From DATKMP01 sp035541775 (GTDB taxonomy: Bacteria; Bacteroidota; Ignavibacteria; UBA10030): a stretch of 5,577 bases of DNA. Both the position numbers and the translations under genes were made by a program. The notes beneath the pieces are model-generated. The model saw only the letters and a program-made list of their open reading frames with translations, was not told the origin of the DNA and did no database searches. Shown piece after piece: positions 1 through 5,577 of the stretch (position 1 is the first letter of the stretch; each line of letters opens with the position of its first letter). The stretch covers positions 1 through 5,577 of the forward strand of contig DATKMP010000192.1 of NCBI GenBank assembly GCA_035541775.1, in the 5' to 3' direction.

Positions 1-44
1 ATGGGTTTGCGTTCCGGCACTATGGATTCAATCGAATCGGTCAT
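1..44 (-). CDS. N-terminus of the next operon gene, probably ACIII subunit ActF (partial)
   Basis: An ATG at 44-42 overlaps the stop of actDE in an ATGA arrangement and opens a frame that runs off the left edge with no stop: M-T-D-S-I-E-S-I-V-P-E-R-K-P. An AAGGA stretch (61-57) lies 12 bases upstream, a rather long spacing for a ribosome site. In ACIII operons the gene after actD/actE is usually actF, a second NrfD-like ten-helix protein whose quinone site is thought non-functional. The visible 14 residues show only a short polar N-terminus, so the name rests on gene order and overlap. Confidence 0.55.
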   Translation of the reverse strand, partial: MTDSIESIVPERKP

Positions 45-1174
45 TTTAAATCTGTGTCCTTAGCATTTTGTGCACGCTGCAAAACGCGGAGGTAACGAAT
101 AATAGCCCAGCGTTCTTCCGGCGAAAGCTGCGGTGCATAACTCGGCATTGCGTTTTGTCCTTCGGTGATGACATGATAAATTCTTCCGTCCGGCCAATTG
201 CGCACTTTATCGGAATGCAGCGTCGGCGGATTGGGAAATTGTCCCTGCAATCGGCTGTCGCCGCGCGCATAATCTCCATGACATGGACTGCAGAATGTTA
301 AAAATTTTGCTTTGCCTTTTTCTAAAACAGCTTTTGTCGTCGGAAGCGGATTGAACAACTTCTTTGCCGCTTCATCCGGTTTACCGCTGTAAGGATATGG
401 CATCGTTTCGCGCGATACCGTTCCATCGACGGGTCTTCGCATGCCGCTTCCGTCTTTGAACAGTGAACTCGGCTGCTGTGCTTTCAACTTCGGCTGTTCC
501 ATCATCCACGTGAATGGCTGCATGAACAGTAATTTATTCAGCGTAAAATATGTCGCTGCAGAAGTGCACAATGCGATCACCACCAGCACGCCGATAAATT
601 TTAGATCGAATAAGTTGTGTTCGTGATCGAATTCTTCCGGAAGAAAATAAATTGATGTAATTTCTTTTCCTCCGATAGATTGTAAAAATTCCGTCACCGT
701 CTTCTCATCAAACTTCGGATCGTCGGCTTGAACACTGATTCCGTACTTGTCGGCAGAGACCGCTTTCATATACGGCGTATCATGCAGCGGATGTGCATTG
801 TTTGGAAATTTAAAATAGAACACGATCATTGTGATTGTTGATAGAACCGACGCAAGCAAGACGGTAAGCTCGAACGAGACAGGAACAAATGCCGGCCATG
901 ACCAAAACGGTTTGCCGCCGATGACGAGCGGATAATTCGACAATGTCACCCACGATATAAAGGTGATTGCCGACAGCGCTCCGAGCAAACCAAACACAAA
1001 CGCAAAGTATCCGACTTTCGAAGTTTTCAACCGCATTGCACGATCCATTCCGTGAACGGGATATGGCGTGTGCACATCGAATTTTGTGAACCCGGCTTCG
1101 GTGACACGTTTTGCTGCGTGAAGAACCTCATCCGGTGAATCGAATAATGCCGTGAGAGCGTACAATGAATTCAT
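41..1174 (-). CDS. actDE: ACIII fused subunit ActD-ActE: DUF3341 membrane protein joined to monoheme cytochrome c
   Basis: The protein has 377 residues and combines two ACIII subunits that are separate genes in the well-studied complexes. Residues 1-180 are a DUF3341/ActD protein, recognised from the opening YALTALFDSPDEVLHAA, the FDVHTPYPVHGMD segment and two helices at about 54-76 and 98-121. A third helix at about 192-213 leads into a linker and a cytochrome c domain with CSPCH at 295-299 and a likely axial methionine at M343 (NAMPSY), followed by the usual C-terminal helix (SPEERWAIIRYLR). Two helices return the chain to the cytoplasm, so the third is needed to place the haem domain in the periplasm, where c-type haem is attached. 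No Met codon lies between residues 136 and 218, so the cytochrome part has no obvious ATG start of its own and the fusion looks real. The ActD part probably stabilises the complex; the ActE part probably passes electrons onward to an oxidase or soluble cytochrome. The start at 1174 has a strong Shine-Dalgarno. Confidence 0.92.
   Translation of the reverse strand: MNSLYALTALFDSPDEVLHAAKRVTEAGFTKFDVHTPYPVHGMDRAMRLKTSKVGYFAFVFGLLGALSAITFISWVTLSNYPLVIGGKPFWSWPAFVPVSFELTVLLASVLSTITMIVFYFKFPNNAHPLHDTPYMKAVSADKYGISVQADDPKFDEKTVTEFLQSIGGKEITSIYFLPEEFDHEHNLFDLKFIGVLVVIALCTSAATYFTLNKLLFMQPFTWMMEQPKLKAQQPSSLFKDGSGMRRPVDGTVSRETMPYPYSGKPDEAAKKLFNPLPTTKAVLEKGKAKFLTFCSPCHGDYARGDSRLQGQFPNPPTLHSDKVRNWPDGRIYHVITEGQNAMPSYAPQLSPEERWAIIRYLRVLQRAQNAKDTDLK
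278..292 (-). other. c-type haem attachment site CSPCH
   Basis: The codons TGC-AGT-CCA-TGT-CAT on the minus strand encode C295-S-P-C298-H299, the single CxxCH motif of the ActE-like domain. Cys295 and Cys298 would bind haem covalently and His299 would be the proximal ligand. M343 is the probable distal ligand. Confidence 0.92.
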
Positions 1175-2562
1175 TCATGCCTCCCCGGTTGTGCATTCGG
1201 CATAACCGATTTTATTTCCGCCATTGAAACAGACGGCAAGACACGGACAAATAGAAGCACCAGTGTAAAAAATAATCCGAAGCCAAGAGCAAGGATTCCA
1301 AAATCATACAGTGTCGGCGAAAAATGTCCCCAGCTGGAAGGCAGAAAATCTCGCGACAGCGAAGTTACAATGATGACGAATCGCTCGAACCACATTCCGA
1401 CATTCACCAATATACCGATTACCAGCATCACGGGAATGCTGGTCCGGATTTTTTTAAACCAAAATCCCTGAACAAAAAAAACATTGCATGAAACCATAAT
1501 CCAGTATGCCCAGGCGTACGGGCCAAGCGCGCGATTTAAAAATACAAATCGTTCAAATTGTCCGCCACTGTACCATGCCATAAAAAATTCCATGGCATAC
1601 GCATAACCGACCATGCTGCCGGTCGCAAGCATAACCTTGTTCATGTTTTCCAGATGTTTGAGTGTGATGATGTGTTCGAGCTTGAACATTTTGCGCAGAA
1701 TGATCAACACATTTTGCACCATCGCAAAACCGGAGAAGACAGCGCCGGCGACGAAATACGGAGGAAAAATTGTCGCATGCCAGCCCGGAAGTACGGAGAC
1801 AGCAAAGTCAAAACTCACAATCGTATGTACCGACAGTACGAGCGGTGTCGCGAATCCGGCGAGTATCAGATACATGCGCTCATAATGCGTCCAGTGTCGG
1901 TTGGAAAATCTCCATCCCAGACTCAACACCGAATAAATAATTTTCTTGTACTGATTTGTTGCGCGGTCACGCAGCGTTGCAAAGTCCGGAATCAATCCGA
2001 GATACCAGAACACAAACGATACGGTGAAATAGGTCGAGACGGCAAATACATCCCACACGAGCGGCGAAATAAAATTAATCCACAATCCATGTTGATTCGG
2101 ATACGGAAACAAATATCCGGCAAGCCACACGCGACCGAGATGTGCAACCGACACAAACATACCCGCACACATCACGGCAAAAATAGTCATCGCTTCTGCA
2201 AACCGCGCAATGGCATTCCGCCAGCGCTGCCGCATAAGAAATAAAATCGCAGAAATCAACGTGCCTGCATGGCCGATGCCGACCCAGAATACGAAATTCG
2301 TGACATCGAATGCCCACGCCACCGGTTGATTAAATCCGGCAACACCGAGACCTTTCAACTGAATAATTGTAATTGCAAATGCGCCGAAGCTCAACACGGC
2401 TAGCGCAACAGCAAAAGCTATCCACCATCGTCTCGAAGGAAAACGATTCAACGGCGCTTCAATAGCAAGATCGATTTCCGAAAGAGCAACGGGCCACGAA
2501 GTCACCGGAGGTTCTTGCGCGTAATCTTGCACCAATTGTTCGTTTTGTGTTTCGTGAGTCAT
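1171..2562 (-). CDS. actC: ACIII subunit ActC: NrfD/PsrC-type quinol-binding membrane protein
   Basis: This polytopic membrane subunit oxidises quinol in alternative complex III and hands electrons to the Fe-S domain of ActB. The 463 residues match the usual ActC size. About ten hydrophobic helices can be read, near residues 46-68, 88-110, 122-148, 167-190, 231-254, 265-290, 308-330, 347-370, 374-400 and 419-440. The segment FWVGIGHAGTLISA (92-105) is a family hallmark. Polar residues inside or beside helices, including H98, H141, D171, H246 and D252, are candidates for quinone binding or proton transfer, as described for NrfD-like ACIII subunits; I cannot assign which act. The start is the ATG at 2562, 3 bases after the actB stop, with no clear Shine-Dalgarno (the leader is A/T-rich), so reinitiation after actB is likely. 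The stop overlaps the next gene by ATGA. PsrC/NrfD of a polysulfide or nitrite reductase is the alternative, but the neighbours exclude it. Confidence 0.95.
   Translation of the reverse strand: MTHETQNEQLVQDYAQEPPVTSWPVALSEIDLAIEAPLNRFPSRRWWIAFAVALAVLSFGAFAITIIQLKGLGVAGFNQPVAWAFDVTNFVFWVGIGHAGTLISAILFLMRQRWRNAIARFAEAMTIFAVMCAGMFVSVAHLGRVWLAGYLFPYPNQHGLWINFISPLVWDVFAVSTYFTVSFVFWYLGLIPDFATLRDRATNQYKKIIYSVLSLGWRFSNRHWTHYERMYLILAGFATPLVLSVHTIVSFDFAVSVLPGWHATIFPPYFVAGAVFSGFAMVQNVLIILRKMFKLEHIITLKHLENMNKVMLATGSMVGYAYAMEFFMAWYSGGQFERFVFLNRALGPYAWAYWIMVSCNVFFVQGFWFKKIRTSIPVMLVIGILVNVGMWFERFVIIVTSLSRDFLPSSWGHFSPTLYDFGILALGFGLFFTLVLLFVRVLPSVSMAEIKSVMPNAQPGRHE
1180..1186 (-). promoter_or_regulatory. Strong Shine-Dalgarno for the actDE gene
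   Basis: The minus strand reads GGGGAGG five bases before the ATG at 1174-1172, inside the last codons of actC. It is the only strong ribosome binding site seen in the window. It supports this start codon and suggests independent initiation in addition to coupling through the ATGA overlap. Confidence 0.7.
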
Positions 2563-2565
2563 AAT

Positions 2566-5559
2566 TTATGTGTTTCGAAGTTTTGCAAGATACGTGACGT
2601 TCGGGCGAACATTCAGTTCTTCCAGTACATGATATCCCAGTGCATGAGTTCGATAGGTTGAAATTTCAGAATGCTGATCGTTCATATCGCCGAACACAAT
2701 TGCCGTCGCGGGACATGCTTCCTGGCATGCAGTTTTAACATCAGCGCCCTTCAAATCTTCTCCGCGCTCAATAGCATGCTGCCGTGCTTCCATAATTCGC
2801 TGAATGCAGAATGTGCATTTTTCCATCACACCGCGGGAGCGCACGGTCACTTCCGGATTGTGTACAAGATCGGCGATAGGCTGTTCATAAAATCCATCGG
2901 CAAATCCGTCACGCCAGTTGAAAAAATTAAAACGCCGCACTTTATACGGGCAGTTGTTTGAACAATATTTTGTACCGACGCAGCGGTTATACACCATCTG
3001 ATTCAATCCATCCGGACTGTGATTGGTTGCAACGACGGGGCAGACATTTTCGCATGGAGCATTATCGCACTGCTGGCACAACATCGGCTGGTGACTGATG
3101 GATGGATTCGTTTCCGTTCCGGAATAATAGCGATCGATCCGCAGCCAATGCATTGCGCGTCCGTGCGACGCTTGTTCTCTGCCGACGACTGGTATATTGT
3201 TTTCGACGTTGCAGCCCGCAACACAAGCATTGCACCCGATACATTTATTGAGATCGATGGCCATCGCCCACTTGACGCCTTTGTATTCCACTTCTTTTGC
3301 GATGCTGAACAGTTCGGTTTTTTCGTTGCGAAGAAAATTCGGATTGCTCCGGAATTCATCAACCGTTCCTTCGCGGATAATATTTCTTTTCAGATGAAGG
3401 TCTTTCAAAAATTCATCTTCAAATGCATGAAATTCCTGCGTCATCACTAATGGATGATTGCCAGACGCTTTCGAGATTGTAACATTTGTTAATAATTTTT
3501 CCCCATCAAAAAAATCTTTTGTATATAACGATTGAAGATTGAATCCGACATTGTTTCCAACTGGACCAGCAGCAGTTCGGCCATATCCAAGCGCGATAGA
3601 AATTGTATTATCTGCCTGTCCGGGCTGAACAAGTACGGGCAGAGTAACAGAACCGGCGGACGACTGAATAGTGATGAGATCGTTGGTGGCAACACCCATG
3701 CTTTGTGCCGTCTGAGAAGAAATCGCCGCATAATTATCCCAGACCACTTTCGAAATCGGATGCGGCAATTCCTGAAGCCAACCATTGTTTGCAAATGTAC
3801 CGTCGCTTAAATAATAGCTGTTCGTTAGAACGACGGTTGTGCCGGTTACTGCTTCAAAAGAAATTTTCGATACGGATTGTTTGTTGAATGCTTTCGGCGC
3901 CTCGAACGTTTCATCAAACTCGACAACGCCGTCATGCAATGATGAATACCAAAAAGTTTTAAAATCGACGGGAAGTTTTAATCGTGGATAGATGTCCGAC
4001 TGCCAGCGATTCATCAGAAATTCATGATAAATCGTTTCTTTAAATTCGCCGCCGTTCACCCAGTGCAGCAAGACCGCTTCTTTCTGACGCGTGTCGTACA
4101 GCGGAGCGATCACCGGCTGCTGCAGCGAATAAATTCCGCTGCGAATATTGAAGTCGCCCCATGATTCGAATGCATGATGAATCGGCAGCACAAAAGTACA
4201 AGCTTGCGAAGTTTCGTTTTCAGATTCGGCAAGCATCACAGACAGCGAGACAGATTTTAACGCCGCTTCATATCCATATACCGACGGTAAATGATACACA
4301 GGATTGGAATCGACATGAATGACCACTGAAACTGTTCCGGCGTTCATACCGGCAACAAGATTTTTAAATTCTTCGGATGAAGACAACGGCAAAATTTCGA
4401 CTGCAGCTTTGTTTTTATCGTACAACGCATGATTACCAAGCACATCATTTAAATAATGAACAGCGATGTGCACCGGTTCCGGTAAAACATTTCCCGCAAT
4501 GACTATCGATTGTCCGCGATGCTGACGAAGATCGGAAATGATATTTTGAAGAACTTCAATCGAAAGATGGTGTTTAACAGAAAATTCCTTCATCGACAAC
4601 GCAGAAGAAAATCGCTCGCCGCCAAGTTCTGCAATCAACGTCGAAACAAATTCCAGTTGAGCATCAGGCCGCAAGCGCAATCGATAATCCGCATTTGCGC
4701 CGGTAAGACTCATCGTCGCCTCAACACAATAAAGCCGATTGAACTCGGAAGATTTCATGACATCGCGATGGTCGGTAAACTCGCGGATTTGCTCCATCAC
4801 CGAACCTTCTGTGCCGAGAAAATCGGATTCCAGCGCGAGTACTATTTTTGCTTTTGCCCAATCGATAACAGGCAATTGTTTCGAGCCGTAACACGCAAAC
4901 CATGCGTGTTTTCTGTTTTCATCGTTAAACAATTGATACGAATAAATTTTTGCTGTCGGATATCGATGAACGAATTCATCCAGAACTTTTTTTGTCGTAG
5001 GAGAATGAATTCCGCGAGTGACAACGGCAATTTCTTTTCCGTTTTGCGATGCATTTTGAAGACGGTGTACGATCTCCGCGTCGACGTCGTTCCATGCAAT
5101 TGCGACAGATTGAGCACCGTGCTTCGGCGTGCGCAAACGATGCGGATCATACAAATTCAGAATACTTGCCTGCCCCTTGGCACAAATTTTTCCGCGATTA
5201 ATCGGATGATCCGGATTGCCGTCCACTTTAATAGGACGTCCTTCCCGCGTTTTAATAAGAATACCGCAAGCTTGTTCGCATCCCGAACAAGTTGAAGCGT
5301 AATGATTCGGAACGCCGGGAGTAATGCCTTCCGGTTTTTTTACATATGGAATAATTTCGCCTCTGTCGCGATAATCGCTGCACCCTGCGGCAGCAAACGC
5401 AGCCGATGCGGCAAGCAATGCTAAAAATTGTTTCCGCGACATTGCCGACATGTTCGATGGATCGAATGCATCCGTAACTCCTTCTGCGAATTCATCTGTG
5501 CGATCGTGATGCACTTTTTCCTCTGGTTGTCGATCTATCGAATCATCGGCCATCGTCAT
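2566..5559 (-). CDS. actB: ACIII subunit ActB: molybdopterin-oxidoreductase-like/Fe-S fusion protein, TAT-variant-translocated
   Basis: This is the iron-sulfur subunit of alternative complex III, carrying electrons from the quinol site to the cytochrome subunits on the periplasmic side. It has 997 residues from the ATG at 5559. GTG at 5562 would add one residue, and ATG at 5553 is also possible; I prefer 5559 because of the TGATG junction. Order of parts: acidic leader; Tat-like signal around residues 41-60 (SRKQFL, alanine-rich core, then AAAGC); a four-cysteine Fe-S motif (C91, C94, C98, C126); then a molybdopterin-oxidoreductase-like B1 region to about residue 740, with ActB landmarks DFLG, DSNPVY, ESWGD and NNGWLQELP. 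The B2 region has four ferredoxin-type cysteine groups: C773/776/779/783, C828/831/836/840, C860/866/870 and C915/918/945/949. The third group has Thr863 where a fourth Cys would sit, which fits the three [4Fe-4S] plus one [3Fe-4S] of known ACIII. The tail YLAKLRNT is also typical. Whether B1 holds any Mo cofactor cannot be seen; in characterised ACIII it does not. B1 and B2 are fused, not split. Confidence 0.95.
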   Translation of the reverse strand: MTMADDSIDRQPEEKVHHDRTDEFAEGVTDAFDPSNMSAMSRKQFLALLAASAAFAAAGCSDYRDRGEIIPYVKKPEGITPGVPNHYASTCSGCEQACGILIKTREGRPIKVDGNPDHPINRGKICAKGQASILNLYDPHRLRTPKHGAQSVAIAWNDVDAEIVHRLQNASQNGKEIAVVTRGIHSPTTKKVLDEFVHRYPTAKIYSYQLFNDENRKHAWFACYGSKQLPVIDWAKAKIVLALESDFLGTEGSVMEQIREFTDHRDVMKSSEFNRLYCVEATMSLTGANADYRLRLRPDAQLEFVSTLIAELGGERFSSALSMKEFSVKHHLSIEVLQNIISDLRQHRGQSIVIAGNVLPEPVHIAVHYLNDVLGNHALYDKNKAAVEILPLSSSEEFKNLVAGMNAGTVSVVIHVDSNPVYHLPSVYGYEAALKSVSLSVMLAESENETSQACTFVLPIHHAFESWGDFNIRSGIYSLQQPVIAPLYDTRQKEAVLLHWVNGGEFKETIYHEFLMNRWQSDIYPRLKLPVDFKTFWYSSLHDGVVEFDETFEAPKAFNKQSVSKISFEAVTGTTVVLTNSYYLSDGTFANNGWLQELPHPISKVVWDNYAAISSQTAQSMGVATNDLITIQSSAGSVTLPVLVQPGQADNTISIALGYGRTAAGPVGNNVGFNLQSLYTKDFFDGEKLLTNVTISKASGNHPLVMTQEFHAFEDEFLKDLHLKRNIIREGTVDEFRSNPNFLRNEKTELFSIAKEVEYKGVKWAMAIDLNKCIGCNACVAGCNVENNIPVVGREQASHGRAMHWLRIDRYYSGTETNPSISHQPMLCQQCDNAPCENVCPVVATNHSPDGLNQMVYNRCVGTKYCSNNCPYKVRRFNFFNWRDGFADGFYEQPIADLVHNPEVTVRSRGVMEKCTFCIQRIMEARQHAIERGEDLKGADVKTACQEACPATAIVFGDMNDQHSEISTYRTHALGYHVLEELNVRPNVTYLAKLRNT
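2713..3243 (-). other. Four-cluster ferredoxin-type domain of ActB (B2)
   Basis: The segment from C773 to C949 holds fifteen cysteines in four groups arranged as in PsrB/DmsB-type electron-transfer subunits: CIGCNACVAGC, CQQCDNAPCENVC, CVGTKYCSNNC, and CTFC with CQEAC. One cluster position has only three cysteines because of Thr863, so three [4Fe-4S] and one [3Fe-4S] are predicted, the same set as in characterised ACIII. These clusters are expected to link the ActC quinol site to the c-type haems. Confidence 0.85.
5181..5289 (-). other. Intact N-terminal CxxCxxxC…C [4Fe-4S] motif in ActB B1 region
   Basis: The codons for C91, C94 and C98 (T-C-S-G-C-E-Q-A-C-G) and for C126 (ICAKGQ) form the complete four-cysteine pattern of the N-terminal [4Fe-4S] domain of the Mo-bisMGD oxidoreductase family. 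The lysine that commonly follows the fourth cysteine is present (K128). Many ActB proteins, as I recall them, lack these cysteines. A bound [4Fe-4S] cluster is inferred from the pattern. Confidence 0.7.
5379..5490 (-). other. Extended Tat-like signal region of ActB
   Basis: The region covers ActB residues of about 24-60. An acidic leader (EFAEGVTDAFDP) precedes SRKQFL, an alanine-rich hydrophobic stretch and a GC pair ending at Cys60. The layout matches the extended Tat translocation domain known from this family (the NCBI name is TAT-variant-translocated molybdopterin oxidoreductase). The motif here has Arg-Lys rather than twin Arg. The AAAGC end resembles a lipobox but has Ala instead of Leu at -3. 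Export is inferred from the family; cleavage or lipidation is uncertain. Confidence 0.6.
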
Positions 5560-5577
5560 CACACTTTTTTATTTTCT
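5559..5577 (-). CDS. C-terminal end of an upstream gene, possibly actA (partial)
   Basis: Reading inward from the right edge, one minus-strand frame gives the short lysine-rich tail E-N-K-K-V followed by two TGA stops. The first stop is at 5561-5559 and shares one base with the ATG at 5559-5557 (a TGATG junction). This stop-start overlap matches the tight packing of the other junctions here, so the frame is plausibly the end of the preceding operon gene. In ACIII operons the gene before actB is actA, a membrane-anchored pentaheme cytochrome c. Only six codons are visible and no domain can be recognised, so the identity rests on gene order alone. An in-frame TAA at 5571-5569 rules out that the actB frame simply continues upstream. 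Confidence 0.35.

Noticed and set aside
1164..1175. Perfect 12-base palindrome (AATGAATTCATT) across the actC/actDE junction
   Set aside because: It arises from the ATGAATGAATTC start context. It has no loop, is not repeated elsewhere that I can see and lies in coding sequence, so it is probably chance.
1558..2244. Plus-strand open frame of 228 residues within actC
   Set aside because: It is antisense to a clear ActC gene. The translation is rich in His, Arg, Lys and Cys, has no recognisable domain and looks like the antisense shadow of hydrophobic codons.
3019..3450. Plus-strand open frame of 143 residues opposite the Fe-S domain of ActB
   Set aside because: Its length is explained by the codon constraints of the cysteine-rich sense gene. 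No motif is recognised.
4510..5295. Plus-strand open frame of 261 residues within actB
   Set aside because: It is antisense to conserved ActB sequence. Its composition is unlike a folded protein and there is no ribosome site or domain, so it is a shadow frame.
2566..5559. A catalytic molybdenum enzyme such as polysulfide reductase or formate dehydrogenase
   Set aside because: The fused B1-B2 architecture, the ActB landmark motifs, the Thr in the third cluster group, and the neighbouring ActC and DUF3341-cytochrome c genes all identify ACIII. The intact N-terminal Cys motif alone does not prove Mo chemistry.
1..5577. A new defence, mobile or otherwise undescribed system
   Set aside because: All of the window is accounted for by one respiratory operon. 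There is no repeat array, inverted terminal repeat, integrase, RNA gene or long non-coding stretch.

Overview
The window is a single, tightly packed, minus-strand operon segment encoding most of an alternative complex III (ACIII, quinol:electron-acceptor oxidoreductase). ACIII replaces the cytochrome bc1 complex in many Bacteroidota/Chlorobiota-type and some other bacteria. The combination of an actABCDEF-like gene order, a DUF3341 subunit, an extended Tat-like signal on ActB, mostly weak Shine-Dalgarno signals and a moderate GC content (mid-40s percent by eye) suggests a member of the Bacteroidota/Chlorobiota/Ignavibacteriota group or a relative. The lineage is inferred, not shown.

Layout in transcription order (right to left). 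The first 19 bases of the operon segment (5577-5559) can be read as the last codons of an upstream gene, in this context probably actA, the pentaheme cytochrome c. Next is actB (5559-2566), a fused molybdopterin-oxidoreductase-like plus four-cluster iron-sulfur protein. It is followed after 3 bases by actC (2562-1171), a ten-helix NrfD/PsrC-type quinone-binding membrane protein. This overlaps by 4 bases (ATGA) a fused actD-actE gene (1174-41), in which a DUF3341 membrane protein is joined through a third transmembrane helix to a monoheme cytochrome c. That gene overlaps by 4 bases the start of a further gene (44 to beyond 1), by position probably actF, the second NrfD-like subunit.

How the parts work together: by analogy with characterised ACIII, quinol is oxidised at ActC. 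Electrons pass through the Fe-S clusters of the C-terminal part of ActB to the pentaheme ActA (not seen) and/or the monoheme ActE domain, and then to a soluble cytochrome or directly to a haem-copper oxidase. There is no non-coding stretch of more than 3 bases between genes. No RNA gene, mobile element, CRISPR array, terminator or promoter was seen.

The system is a known one. The two points most worth a second look are the intact four-cysteine Fe-S motif at the N-terminus of ActB, which as I recall is usually degenerate in ACIII, and the ActD-ActE fusion with its extra helix.
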